A stretch of DNA of 64,000 nt from the NCBI RefSeq assembly GCF_003217215.1, contig NZ_QJTD01000002.1, forward strand, positions 508,654 to 572,653. Direction: 5' to 3'. Numbering within the stretch: the first letter of the stretch is position 1; every line of letters starts with the position of its first letter. Shown piece by piece: positions 27,800 through 37,185 of the stretch. The stretch comes from Winogradskyella epiphytica. GTDB taxonomy: Bacteria; Bacteroidota; Bacteroidia; Flavobacteriales; Flavobacteriaceae. A program made the position numbers and the translations under genes. Below the pieces are notes generated by a model. That model saw nothing but the letters and a program-made list of their open reading frames with translations, did no database searches and was not told where the DNA came from.

Positions 27800-29377
27800 T
27801 TACTTCGCAATATTAACAGCTCTAGTTTCTCTAATCACAGTGACTTTAACTTGTCCTGGATAAGTCATATCTGTTTGAATCTTTTGTGAGATTTCAAACG
27901 ATAAGCTAGCCGCTTTATCATCCGATACTTTTTCGCTCTCAACAATAACTCTTAATTCTCTACCTGCCTGAATAGCATAGGCTTTCTTTACACCTGTAAA
28001 TCCAAAGGCAACATCCTCAAGATCTTTAAGTCGTTGAATGTACGAATCTAACACTTGACGTCTTGCCCCTGGTCTTGCTCCCGATATTGCATCACAAACT
28101 TGTATAATCGGCGCTAGCAATGTAGTCATTTCAATTTCATCGTGGTGGGCTCCAATTGCATTACAAACTTCTGGTTTTTCACCGTGTTTTTCTGCCCATT
28201 GCATCCCTAAAATAGCATGAGGTGTTTCAACATCTACTTCAGACGAAGGCACTTTACCAATATCGTGCAGTAAACCTGCGCGTTTCGCTAATTTTGGATT
28301 CAATCCAAGTTCTGCGGCCATCACCCCACAAAGTTTCGCTACTTCACGTGAATGCTGTAATAAGTTTTGTCCATAAGACGAACGGTATTTCATTCGACCT
28401 ACCATTTTGATAAGCTCAGGATGTAATCCGTGAATACCTAAATCAATCACCGTACGCTTACCAACCTCAATAATTTCTTGCTCGATTTGTTTTTCAGTCT
28501 TTCTAACAACTTCTTCAATTCTAGCTGGGTGAATTCGACCATCTGTTACCAATTTGTGTAAAGACAAGCGTGCTATTTCACGTCTTACTGAATCAAAACA
28601 AGAAAGAATAATTGCTTCAGGAGTATCATCGACAATAATTTCTACGCCTGTAGCCGCTTCAATAGCTCTAATATTTCTACCTTCTCTACCAATGATACGT
28701 CCTTTGACATCATCAGATTCAATATTGAATACAGACACACAGTTGTCTACTGCTTCCTCTGTTCCAATGCGTTGAATTGTATTTATAATAATCTTCTTAG
28801 CTTCTTGCTGCGCAGTAAGTTTCGCTTCCTCCACGCGATCTTGAACATAAGCCATGGCATCTGCCTTAGCTTCTTCTCTAAGAGACTCTACAAGTTGCGC
28901 TTTAGCTTCTTCTGCTGATAATGCAGAAATAACTTCTAGTTGTTTAATTTGGCTCTTATGCGCTTTTTCAACTTCTTCTTGTTTTTTATCTAAGAATTCT
29001 AATCTAAACTCGTAGTCTTTAATCTTATCCTCTAAAGACTGATTCGATTTTTTAGTTCTAGATAATTCATTTGAAATTTGAGACTCTTTATCTCTAATTC
29101 GTTTTTCGGCTTCAGCCATTTTTTTGTCGCGAGACAAAATCACTTTTTCATGTTCTGACTTTAGCTCTATAAACTTTTCTTTGGCTTGAAGTATTTTATC
29201 TTTCTTTATGGATTCTCCATCAGCTTTTGCTTGTCTTAAAATCGACTGAGATTCCTTTTCTGCATTTTCAATTATTTTAGAAGCTTTACCTTTTTCTAAG
29301 GCTTTTGCTATGATATATCCGAGTACTACTCCTATTACTACTCCTCCAACAATATAAAAAATTGTGTTAGTGTCCAT
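27800..29377 (-). CDS. rny: Ribonuclease Y
   Basis: A 525-residue membrane-anchored endoribonuclease that initiates mRNA decay. A single N-terminal membrane segment (about 5-24) leads into a long coiled coil (about 30-200), a KH RNA-binding domain ([15 protein letters not shown], about 226-240) and an HD phosphohydrolase domain with LLHDIGK (about 369-375). Length is standard. It lies downstream of the coiled-coil gene, zapA and the 6S-like RNA on the same strand, but the RNA terminator separates them. Confidence 0.97.
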   Translation of the reverse strand: MDTNTIFYIVGGVVIGVVLGYIIAKALEKGKASKIIENAEKESQSILRQAKADGESIKKDKILQAKEKFIELKSEHEKVILSRDKKMAEAEKRIRDKESQISNELSRTKKSNQSLEDKIKDYEFRLEFLDKKQEEVEKAHKSQIKQLEVISALSAEEAKAQLVESLREEAKADAMAYVQDRVEEAKLTAQQEAKKIIINTIQRIGTEEAVDNCVSVFNIESDDVKGRIIGREGRNIRAIEAATGVEIIVDDTPEAIILSCFDSVRREIARLSLHKLVTDGRIHPARIEEVVRKTEKQIEQEIIEVGKRTVIDLGIHGLHPELIKMVGRMKYRSSYGQNLLQHSREVAKLCGVMAAELGLNPKLAKRAGLLHDIGKVPSSEVDVETPHAILGMQWAEKHGEKPEVCNAIGAHHDEIEMTTLLAPIIQVCDAISGARPGARRQVLDSYIQRLKDLEDVAFGFTGVKKAYAIQAGRELRVIVESEKVSDDKAASLSFEISQKIQTDMTYPGQVKVTVIRETRAVNIAK

Positions 29378-29479
29378 GTTAATTATTTAGTTATTATATG
29401 TTAGGTAATTTTATAAAAACTCCAACTTAAAGTTGAAGTATGTCAACTAATTAGTTTTGCTAGAACTAAAGTTATGCTA

Positions 29480-29674
29480 AAAAAAAAGCCTACATCAGTT
29501 TTGGATTCTGTATAAACTCCTTAAAACAAGTTTAGGGCTAACAAGCTGATCAAAAATCTGTCTAAGACACTGAAACAAGTTCAGTACTAACAGCACGATT
29601 TTACAACTTCAACTCACCCTTTTTAAAGAATTGATCGTTGAGTTTATCAAAAAATATAACTAATGTAGGCAGTA
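29480..29674 (-). ncRNA. ssrS: 6S RNA (6S-Flavo / Flavo-1-like), downstream of zapA
   Basis: A ~195-nt structured region in the zapA-rny gap. The 5' end GCCTACATTAGTT (29670-29658) pairs fully, with one G-U, to the 3' end AACTGATGTAGGC (29500-29488), which runs straight into a T tract. Inside, ATAAACTC pairs with GAGTTTAT, GATCAA with TTGATC, and the apex is ACTGAA-CTTGT-TTCAGT. This long bulged rod with its terminator built into the closing stem is the 6S RNA form, and linkage to zapA is known for ssrS in gammaproteobacteria. 6S RNA binds sigma-70-type RNA polymerase holoenzyme. The family was described in Flavobacteria as Flavo-1; membership here rests on structure and position only. Confidence 0.8.
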
Positions 29675-29701
29675 ACCTTTTTATTTTAAAGAACGTACGA
29701 G

Positions 29702-29989
29702 TTAAATATGTTGCTGTAAAAGGTCATTTAAAGCTTCTAACTTTTCCTGAACTTCTTCATTAACATACTCTTTTTCTATTGACTTTTGCTCTACTTGAGC
29801 CGCAAATTGCAAAGCGCACATCGCTAAAACATCTTGCTTATCTCTTACAGAGTAATTCTGCTCAAATTGCCCAATCATAGCCTCAATTTTTTTTGTGGCT
29901 TTACGTAAACCTTCCTCTTGACTTGGATTTATCGTTAACGGATAGACCCTATTTGCAATAGAAAGTTTAATTTTTAATTGTTCTGACAT
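29702..29989 (-). CDS. zapA: Cell division protein ZapA
   Basis: A 95-residue cytosolic protein that bundles FtsZ filaments. The N-terminal KIKLSIANRVYPLTINPSQEE and the ALQFAAQVE segment followed by a C-terminal coiled coil are typical of ZapA. It follows a small coiled-coil gene by 20 nt and is followed by the 6S-like RNA. The operon promoter is at 30325-30355. Confidence 0.92.
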   Translation of the reverse strand: MSEQLKIKLSIANRVYPLTINPSQEEGLRKATKKIEAMIGQFEQNYSVRDKQDVLAMCALQFAAQVEQKSIEKEYVNEEVQEKLEALNDLLQQHI

Positions 29990-30009
29990 ATACGTCTTAA
30001 TTTACAACT

Positions 30010-30300
30010 TTATTCCGAGAGTTGGCCTATACAATGGTCAATATCTCTTATAAGTGCATTTATTTTGAGCTTCGTTTCTCGTTTATTTTCGTCACTACCA
30101 AGCATTGAATTAGCCATTTTAAGAGTGTCGTGTTTTTCTATCCAACTAGCAATTTCTTCCTGTTGTTCCAAAAGCTTTTGTTGTTGTTGCTCTAATTGTT
30201 CAGAGAGCCTAGCGTTCGTTTGTTTCAAAACCTCCTGCTTGTGTAAAATCTTACTGATTTTATTCTCTAACGCATCAACAATGTCTTCTATTTTACTCAT
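30010..30300 (-). CDS. Small coiled-coil protein upstream of zapA (ZapB-like?)
   Basis: A 96-residue acidic/glutamine-rich protein that is coiled coil over most of its length (about residues 5-70, with a QLEQQQQKLLEQQEE stretch) and has a C-terminal helix LIRDIDHCIGQL. Size, composition and linkage to zapA suggest a division-associated partner in the manner of ZapB, but sequence similarity to E. coli ZapB is not evident to me. It is first in the operon, with a start about 18 nt from the predicted transcript start. Confidence 0.8.
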   Translation of the reverse strand: MSKIEDIVDALENKISKILHKQEVLKQTNARLSEQLEQQQQKLLEQQEEIASWIEKHDTLKMANSMLGSDENKRETKLKINALIRDIDHCIGQLSE

Positions 30301-30324
30301 TAAAGCAATTCAATACTATTGAAA

Positions 30325-30355
30325 CAAAGTTAACATACCAATTGAAAAAATACAA
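30325..30355 (-). promoter_or_regulatory. -33/-7 promoter of the zapA operon
   Basis: Minus strand TTG (30355-30353), 20-nt spacer, TAACTTTG (30332-30325), an exact consensus -7. Predicted start near 30318, giving a short leader to the ATG at 30300. The transcript could continue through zapA into the 6S-like RNA. Confidence 0.78.
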
Positions 30356-30678
30356 TTCTTTTCCGATTATTTTTCAAATTTTATATCCAATGCTAAAGCT
30401 TTCATTTAGAACCTATTTTCAGCCATAGGATTTCATCCTACTTTAAATATCTCAACCTCATTCTAAACATGCGATTGCATTCAACCAAATTCAACAGCTA
30501 ATTCATCAAAATTTCATTTCGTAAATTTTTATTTATCAACTCGTTTTCTTTCAGAAAAGAACCTATTAGTTTCAGAAATCTGAGTTTCTCAATAATGCGA
30601 TAATGTTTAGATTAGTGTTAATAAAACTTCTTTATTCACCTTAAGTCTTTACAATAAAAAAGATTAAGTTTCATTAGG
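30356..30678. other. Gene-free divergent region
   Basis: The middle of a ~430-bp divergent spacer between the zapA operon and the M23 peptidase gene. It is AT-rich with no ORF, hairpin or repeat that I can support. Confidence 0.3.
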
Positions 30679-30709
30679 TTTGGAAATTGATTTCTATTTA
30701 ATAATTTAG
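30679..30709 (+). promoter_or_regulatory. Candidate promoter of the M23 peptidase gene
   Basis: TTTG (30679-30682), 19-nt spacer, TAATTTAG (30702-30709; one base off TAnnTTTG). The predicted start near 30716 excludes the upstream TTG as start codon and supports ATG at 30728. Confidence 0.6.
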
Positions 30710-30727
30710 CCCCAATTGTCCATTGCT

Positions 30728-32416
30728 ATGAAACATTTTTTGCTTCTTTTTTTACTTAGTTGTTCTGTTTATTCACAAACCGATTATCCACAAGATTACT
30801 TTAGAAATCCTTTAGATATTTCCTTGGTACTTTCTGGGACATTTGCTGAGTTGCGATCATCTCATTTCCATGGCGGTTTAGATATTAAAACGCAGCAGCG
30901 TGAAGGCTTAAAGGTTTATGCCGCAGCTGAAGGTTATATTAGTAGAATTAAAATTTCTCACTATGGCTATGGCAAAGCCATTTATATAACTCATCCAAAT
31001 GGATACACTACGGTTTACGGGCATCTTCAGAAATTTTCCAAACGACTAGAAGAATATATTAAATACTGCCAATACGATAGAGAAAGTTTTGAGGTGGAAG
31101 TTTTCCCTCATAATGAAGAACTGCTTATTGCACCGAATGAAGTGATCGCTTATTCAGGTAATACTGGAGGTTCAGGTGGTCCTCATTTACATTTCGAAAT
31201 TAGAGACAATCAAGAACGTCCAATGAACCCTTTGCTTTTTGGTTTAGAAGTTCAAGACACCACCGCGCCTTACGTATCTGGAGTTTTTGCTTACCCGAAA
31301 AACAAAGACGCTACTATCAATGGGAAAAACAAACGACTGCAATTACGCTTGATTCCTCAAAAATCGGGAGATTACGAAGTTGAACAAATAACAGCACATG
31401 GCGAAATTGGTTTTGGTGTGGTTTCAAACGACAAACAAGATTTAGCACCTAATAATAATGGTGTAAGCAATATTCAAACCTTTTTTAATGGAAATAAAAG
31501 TTTAGAAGTCGATTTCAAACGCTTTAGTTTTTCTGAAACAAAACATATAAAACGCTATGTAGATTATGAACACTATAAAACTCAAAAAGCTAAAATTCAA
31601 AAACTTTTTATAGAGAAAAATAATCCTTTAAGTCTCTTTAAAGATGCTAACAATAAAGGTTATGTTAGAGTTGAAGACAGTACAGCTTCCGTTTATAAAA
31701 TCAGAATTAGCGATTATCACCAAAACGAAACTTGGGTCACGATTCCAATCAATGGAAAAAGTGAAACTATTCTAAATGAGCAAGTCGAAGACCTTTCTAA
31801 TAAAACGCGTCTTTACGCTGATAAAGCAACGACATTAACTTCTGGTTACACTACTGTTAATTTTTATAAAAACACTTTATATGAAGATGCTTTTATAGAT
31901 TATAGAGTAAGTGCCGACACCATTTTCTTGCACGAAGACAATATTCCCTTACAAAAGAACTTTTATATCAACTACGATTTGAGTCATTATAAAGATGAAG
32001 ACCAAAGCAAACTTTTTGTAGCGAGATTTTATGGTGATTACAAAAAACCTTATTACGTCTCTTCGTCACGAAAGGGAAATGTTTTAACAGGAACTTCAAG
32101 AGCTCTAGGCCGTTTTGCTTTGGCCGTAGATACCATTCCACCTAAAATAACTCCGGTTAACTTTCAAAATAAAAAATGGATGAGTAAATATCGTTATCTC
32201 AAGGTGAAGATTGAAGATGACTTATCTGGTATAAGTAAATACCGAGCAACTGTTAATGGTAAGTGGATTTTAATGGAGTACGATTATAAAACCAACATGC
32301 TGGTTCACGACTTTAACGACAATATCGTTAAAGACACTAAGAACGAATTAAAAATAATTGTAACAGATAATGTTGGAAATAGTTCTACATTTGAAGCAAC
32401 GTTTTTCAGAAAATAA
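30728..32416 (+). CDS. M23 family metallopeptidase (LytM-type), exported
   Basis: A 562-residue protein starting at ATG 30728; an in-frame TTG 12 nt upstream would coincide with the predicted transcript start and would spoil the signal peptide (MKHFLLLFLLSCSVYS|Q). The LytM domain occupies about residues 40-175, with zinc ligands in HFHGGLDIK (about 46-54) and HLHFEIRD (about 154-161), so it should be an active peptidoglycan endopeptidase. The remaining ~390 residues are beta-rich and end in a bacterial Ig-like segment (KIEDDLSGISKYRATVNG). It precedes the TonB receptor gene by 155 nt. Confidence 0.92.
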   Translation: MKHFLLLFLLSCSVYSQTDYPQDYFRNPLDISLVLSGTFAELRSSHFHGGLDIKTQQREGLKVYAAAEGYISRIKISHYGYGKAIYITHPNGYTTVYGHLQKFSKRLEEYIKYCQYDRESFEVEVFPHNEELLIAPNEVIAYSGNTGGSGGPHLHFEIRDNQERPMNPLLFGLEVQDTTAPYVSGVFAYPKNKDATINGKNKRLQLRLIPQKSGDYEVEQITAHGEIGFGVVSNDKQDLAPNNNGVSNIQTFFNGNKSLEVDFKRFSFSETKHIKRYVDYEHYKTQKAKIQKLFIEKNNPLSLFKDANNKGYVRVEDSTASVYKIRISDYHQNETWVTIPINGKSETILNEQVEDLSNKTRLYADKATTLTSGYTTVNFYKNTLYEDAFIDYRVSADTIFLHEDNIPLQKNFYINYDLSHYKDEDQSKLFVARFYGDYKKPYYVSSSRKGNVLTGTSRALGRFALAVDTIPPKITPVNFQNKKWMSKYRYLKVKIEDDLSGISKYRATVNGKWILMEYDYKTNMLVHDFNDNIVKDTKNELKIIVTDNVGNSSTFEATFFRK

Positions 32417-32571
32417 TTTATTTTAGACTTAAAATTCAGCCTACGACTCATTAGTTATTTATTTTTTAATATAAGGTCAATGATCGTTTTACTGAATATA
32501 CACGAGCCGTTTACACGTATTAAGATAGAATTATAAGACCATATTTCATCCTATATAAAAAACAATATCAT

Positions 32572-35040
32572 TTGAAACGCATCCATTTTACAGTCGTACT
32601 AAGCTTACTTTTTAGTGCGCTTTCCTTTTCACAGTCTGCAATTATTAGAGGAGTCATCTTAGACGAAGGGCATAGTCCAATTGAAGGTGTAAATATAACA
32701 ACCAATACAGGAGAAGGAACAGCAACCAATAAAAATGGTTTTTATGAACTTAAGGTGCCTTATGATGTTGAAGTCACAGTTGTATTCACACACGTTTCCC
32801 ACAAACGCATAGAACAAAAATTTAACCTAAAAAACGGTCAGGAAATAGAATATAATCCTGTGATGTTAATTGAATTTGAGCAAATCGCCACAGTTGTAAT
32901 TAATACCAATACAAGACAGTCTGTAGATGGTGTGACTTCAATTTCACCCCAAATGATTAGAACTATCAAGGGCGCACAACCTGGAGTTGAAAACATTTTA
33001 AAAACCTTACCTGGAGTCAACATTTCTAATGAATTAAGTACGCAGTATTCAGTAAGAGGTGGTAATTTTGATGAAAACCTCGTGTATGTTAATGAAATAG
33101 AAGTGTATAGACCTTTTCTAATTCGCTCAGGAAATCAAGAAGGCTTAAGTTTTGTAAACACTGATATGGTTCATAATGTCGATTTCTCAGCTGGGGGATT
33201 TCAAGCTAAATATGGCGACAAATTGGCTTCGGTTTTAGATATCACCTATAGAAATCCTGTTGATTTTGGAATCAGAGCCGATTTAAGTTTATTAGGAGGT
33301 AGTGTAACAGCTGAAACCATTTCGAAAGATGGTAAGTTCTCTGGAATAGCAGGTGTTCGATATAGAGATAATAGTCTGTTATTGAATAGCTTAGAGACTG
33401 AAGGTAATGTTGAACCTGTTTTTGCCGATGCGCAAACCTATTTAACGTATCGCTTTTCAAGTAAGTTTCATTTGAACTTCTTAGGAAATATTTCCTTAAA
33501 CAAATACAACTTTCAACCTAATAATAGACAAACCAATTTCGGTACTTTAGAAGATCCGGTAGCCTTATTAGTATTTTATGAAGGTCAAGAAAAAGACCAG
33601 TATAAAACTTATTTCGGAGCCTTCAAAGCCAATTATTTTGTGAACGATGATTTAACTCTTAAACTCGTCACTTCAGCATATCATACCACAGAGCAGGAAT
33701 ACTTCGATATATTGGCGCAATACAGATTAGGTGAAATAAACACTAATATTGGTGACGAAAATTTAGGTGATGTAGAATTTAGTGAAGGTATTGGCTCACA
33801 ATTAACTCACGCTCGTAACGATTTAGATGCTTTTATTGTAAATGCAGAACACAGAGGTGATTATAAAATTGATAAAGAGAGTACAATTGAGTGGTCTGTA
33901 AAATACACTAACGAGGATATCAGAGACCGATTGATGGAATACGAAATGATTGATTCCGCTGGTTTCTCTATTAGACCTCCACGATTTAATCAACCTAATT
34001 ACCAACCATACGAATCTTTTTCAGGTCCCATTACAGCTTTTGAAAATATTAGAGCTCTTAACCGCGTGCAAATTAATAGAATGCAAGCCTTTGCTCAATA
34101 CAGTAGACGCACAGACTGGAATGGTCATGAAGTGTTTTACAACGCTGGTGTGAGATCCCATAGTTGGAATGTTAGTGGAGATAATATCTCAAATAGCAAA
34201 ACACAGACGGTTGTGAGTCCAAGAGGACAATTTGCAATAAAACCTAATTGGGATAAGGATATGCTATTTAGAGTAGCAGCTGGTATATATTATCAACCTC
34301 CTTTTTATAGAGAATTAAGAGATTCTTCAGGTACAGTTCAGCCTAATGTTAAGGCACAGAAATCATTTCACGTGGTATTAGGTAACGAATACAGTTTCGA
34401 AATGTGGGAAAGACCATTTAAGTTGGTTACTGAAGCCTATTATAAAGGAATGACTGATGTAAATCCATACACCTTAGAAAATGTACGAGTGCGTTACAGT
34501 GCTAAAAACAATGCCGAAGCTTATGCTTATGGTTTAGATTTAAGATTAAATGGTGAGTTTGTACCAGGAACAGAATCGTGGTTTAGCTTTGGATATTTAA
34601 AAACAGAAGAAAACATTGACAATCGTGGTTTTATTGCTAGACCAACGGATCAACGTTTAAAATTTGGTGCTTTGTTTCAAGATTATGTACCAAATATGCC
34701 GGACTTAAAAATGTATTTAAACTTAGTTTACAATACAGGAGTTCCAGGAGGATCACCTAGTTATGCCGATCCTTATATTTATCAACTTCGTTTAAGAGAT
34801 TATAGACGTGCCGATTTAGGAATTTCGTACCAAATAATTAATTCTGAAAAGACTTACAACTCGAAATGGAAAAAATCTTTCAGAGAATTGGCTATTGGTT
34901 TTGAAATCTACAATATGTTTAATAATCAAAACGCTATCACAAATACTTGGGTTAGAGATGTGTACTCAAAACGTCAGTTTGCTATTCCTAACTACTTAAC
35001 ACCTCGCGTTTTTAATGTTAGGTTATCTGCTCGTTTTTAA
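32572..35040 (+). CDS. TonB-dependent outer-membrane receptor
   Basis: An 822-residue receptor. The start is TTG at 32572, chosen because it gives a clean signal peptide (KRIHFTVVLSLLFSALSFS|Q) and no ATG is available before the mature domain. A carboxypeptidase-like regulatory domain (about 22-105, IIRGVILDEGHSPIEGV) precedes the plug (about 115-230, with SVRGGNFDENLVYVNEIEV) and the barrel, which ends in aromatic RLSARF. No SusD-like gene is adjacent, so it is not part of a polysaccharide locus of the Sus type; the substrate is unknown. Its stop overlaps the stop of the cysteine desulfurase gene by 4 nt. Confidence 0.93.
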   Translation: MKRIHFTVVLSLLFSALSFSQSAIIRGVILDEGHSPIEGVNITTNTGEGTATNKNGFYELKVPYDVEVTVVFTHVSHKRIEQKFNLKNGQEIEYNPVMLIEFEQIATVVINTNTRQSVDGVTSISPQMIRTIKGAQPGVENILKTLPGVNISNELSTQYSVRGGNFDENLVYVNEIEVYRPFLIRSGNQEGLSFVNTDMVHNVDFSAGGFQAKYGDKLASVLDITYRNPVDFGIRADLSLLGGSVTAETISKDGKFSGIAGVRYRDNSLLLNSLETEGNVEPVFADAQTYLTYRFSSKFHLNFLGNISLNKYNFQPNNRQTNFGTLEDPVALLVFYEGQEKDQYKTYFGAFKANYFVNDDLTLKLVTSAYHTTEQEYFDILAQYRLGEINTNIGDENLGDVEFSEGIGSQLTHARNDLDAFIVNAEHRGDYKIDKESTIEWSVKYTNEDIRDRLMEYEMIDSAGFSIRPPRFNQPNYQPYESFSGPITAFENIRALNRVQINRMQAFAQYSRRTDWNGHEVFYNAGVRSHSWNVSGDNISNSKTQTVVSPRGQFAIKPNWDKDMLFRVAAGIYYQPPFYRELRDSSGTVQPNVKAQKSFHVVLGNEYSFEMWERPFKLVTEAYYKGMTDVNPYTLENVRVRYSAKNNAEAYAYGLDLRLNGEFVPGTESWFSFGYLKTEENIDNRGFIARPTDQRLKFGALFQDYVPNMPDLKMYLNLVYNTGVPGGSPSYADPYIYQLRLRDYRRADLGISYQIINSEKTYNSKWKKSFRELAIGFEIYNMFNNQNAITNTWVRDVYSKRQFAIPNYLTPRVFNVRLSARF

Positions 35041-36185
35041 GAATTTACAAATTCCTTTAAAACGTTTACCACGTAATCCAATTCAGCCTTAGTATTAAAC
35101 TTACTAAAAGAGAAACGAACAGAAGGTTGCTTCAATTTATCTTCGTCTAAAACTTCCGTGAGCACGTGTGACTGCTGACTGCTTCCACTTTGGCAGGCGC
35201 TACCTCTCGAACAAGCAATTCCTTTTAAATCCAATTGAAATTGTAACATTGGCGCTTTAGATGGAGCTATAGGTAAACATACATTCACTAAAGTATACGT
35301 GCTATTTTCACTGTGTCCACAACAACCATTAAAGCTTGAGTTTGGTAAATGTGTCTTTATCTCTTGGATGAAATAAGCTTTCAATTCAGAAATATAGGCT
35401 TTCTCTTCTTTAAGGTTAGTATAGGCTATTTTCAAAGCCTCATCCATACCTACAATATTATGCGTCGATTCTGTTCCTGCTCTATAACCTCTCTCCTGCT
35501 CTCCTCCAAATATCAAAGGTTTCAATCCTGATTCTTTTCTTATAAAACAGAAACCAACACCCTTTGGCCCATGAAATTTATGTGCGCTTGCCGCCATAAA
35601 ATCCACTGGAATTTCTTTCAAATCCACTTTAAAATGTCCAACTGATTGCACCATATCCGAATGAAATAAGGCATTATTCGATTTCACAAGTTGAGCAACG
35701 CGTTCTAAATCTAAAACATTACCAATTTCATTATTCACATGCATTAATGAGACTAACTGCTTTTTATTTGAATTAGTCAGCAAACTTTCAAGATGAGACT
35801 TATTAATAGAGCCATCTTTCTCTAAATTCACATAAGTGATGGTAATCCCGTATTCCTTCTGTAATTGTTCAGCAGTATGTAATACGGCGTGATGTTCAAT
35901 TTTAGAGGTGATAATTTCTGTGACGCCTAAATCTCTAACTGCGCTACGCAAAGCTAAATTATCCGCTTCAGTGCCGCCTGAAGTAAATACAATTTCTGAA
36001 GCAGACACATTAAAATAAGAGGCTATACTTTTTCTACATTGTTCTAAAAGAGCCTTAGAAGAACGTCCAAAACTATGTGTGGACGATGCGTTCCCGTAAT
36101 TTTCATTTAATACTTTCGTCATCCGTTCTACAACTTCTGGTCGTAGGGCTGTCGTTGCTGCGTTATCTAAATATACTTGTGTCAT
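35037..36185 (-). CDS. Cysteine desulfurase (NifS/IscS-like)
   Basis: A 382-residue PLP enzyme that releases sulfur from cysteine for Fe-S clusters or thio-modification. I place the start at 36185 (MTQVYLDNAATTALRP), six codons inside the longest frame, because the family begins at this YLDNAATT strand. The PLP lysine is in SAHKFHGPKGVGF (about 204) and the catalytic cysteine in SRGSACQSGSSQQSH (about 329) on the long active-site loop of class I enzymes. No iscU or suf gene is near, so assignment to iscS, nifS or a tRNA-thiolation partner is not possible. Confidence 0.93.
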   Translation of the reverse strand: MTQVYLDNAATTALRPEVVERMTKVLNENYGNASSTHSFGRSSKALLEQCRKSIASYFNVSASEIVFTSGGTEADNLALRSAVRDLGVTEIITSKIEHHAVLHTAEQLQKEYGITITYVNLEKDGSINKSHLESLLTNSNKKQLVSLMHVNNEIGNVLDLERVAQLVKSNNALFHSDMVQSVGHFKVDLKEIPVDFMAASAHKFHGPKGVGFCFIRKESGLKPLIFGGEQERGYRAGTESTHNIVGMDEALKIAYTNLKEEKAYISELKAYFIQEIKTHLPNSSFNGCCGHSENSTYTLVNVCLPIAPSKAPMLQFQLDLKGIACSRGSACQSGSSQQSHVLTEVLDEDKLKQPSVRFSFSKFNTKAELDYVVNVLKEFVNS

Positions 36186-36248
36186 CCGGCAAAAATATTG
36201 CAAATAAAATTATTTAGTTAATGCATCGTTATAAATTAACAAATCCTT

Positions 36249-36256
36249 TATTTTTG
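36249..36256 (+). promoter_or_regulatory. Candidate -7 box deciding the start of the next gene
   Basis: TATTTTTG matches TAnnTTTG; transcription would begin near 36263, inside the longest possible frame that begins at 36221. This supports the ATG at 36272 as the real start. The -33 half is not clear. Confidence 0.5.
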
Positions 36257-36271
36257 TTCAAAATTGAAACT

Positions 36272-37174
36272 ATGATACGTCGTTTTTATATTCTTATTTG
36301 TGCTGTGTTTTTAGTCGCTTGTGATGATGGTGATATTTTGACCGTTGATTTAGATTTCGACCAAGAATTAGGTATTTGCGATGATTTTGAAAACTCATAC
36401 TTAATTTTCGATACGAGAACCGATCCCAACGAGTCCCTGACTTTAGTTCTTCCAAAACCCCAATATGAAGATTTATTTTTAAATCCAACACCGGAAGGCG
36501 AGCCCGTTATCATTGATATTTCTCCAACTCAAGCGCGATTTAACTATCGAACGTACAATATTAATCCGGATGGACTCTTATGCGATGTCTTACCTAACTC
36601 CGACTTGATTATTAGAGAAGATTACCCTGCTAATCAAGGAACTGTAGAAGTAACTGTTACTATTGAAGATGACGACAATGATGGGATTCCTAATATATTT
36701 GAATATGGTCCTGGAGGAATTGAAAACCCAAAAGATTCGGATGGCGATGGAATACCTGATTATTTAGATGAGGATGATGATAATGACAATGTAAAGACGA
36801 AATTCGAAATTAACGACCCTGTTGGTGACGGAAATCCAGCGAATAACCCATTAGATTCAGATGGTGATGGTATTCCTGATTATTTAGATGAAGATGACGA
36901 TGGAGACGGTGTTTTAACACGCCTTGAAGATGCGAATGGTGATAAAAATCCTAGAAATGATATGGCTAATAATGCTGCAGGAGAACTAGTTCCACACTAT
37001 CTTAACCCAGATGAAACCACACCTTATGACTTCCCTGGATATACTAATGATAATACCTATACGAAAACAGTAAGGACGCACTTTATTGTTAAAGATATTG
37101 ATTTGGAAATTTTAAGAACGGATTATATAGACTTAGGAACCTTAACTACAATCATAGAAGTAGAACAAAATTAA
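36272..37174 (+). CDS. Lipoprotein with thrombospondin type 3-like calcium-binding repeats
   Basis: A 300-residue protein from ATG 36272, which directly gives a lipoprotein signal (MIRRFYILICAVFLVAC); the longer frame would add 17 residues before it. After a beta-rich N-terminal domain come aspartate-rich repeats (about 145-245): DSDGDGIPDYLDEDDD occurs twice, 40 residues apart, with related DDDNDGIPN and DANGDKNPRND segments, as in TSP3-like calcium-binding repeats. It is probably exposed on the outer membrane. Function unknown. It converges on the Smr gene with an 11-nt gap. Confidence 0.88.
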   Translation: MIRRFYILICAVFLVACDDGDILTVDLDFDQELGICDDFENSYLIFDTRTDPNESLTLVLPKPQYEDLFLNPTPEGEPVIIDISPTQARFNYRTYNINPDGLLCDVLPNSDLIIREDYPANQGTVEVTVTIEDDDNDGIPNIFEYGPGGIENPKDSDGDGIPDYLDEDDDNDNVKTKFEINDPVGDGNPANNPLDSDGDGIPDYLDEDDDGDGVLTRLEDANGDKNPRNDMANNAAGELVPHYLNPDETTPYDFPGYTNDNTYTKTVRTHFIVKDIDLEILRTDYIDLGTLTTIIEVEQN

Positions 37175-37185
37175 TCGGATGGCGA

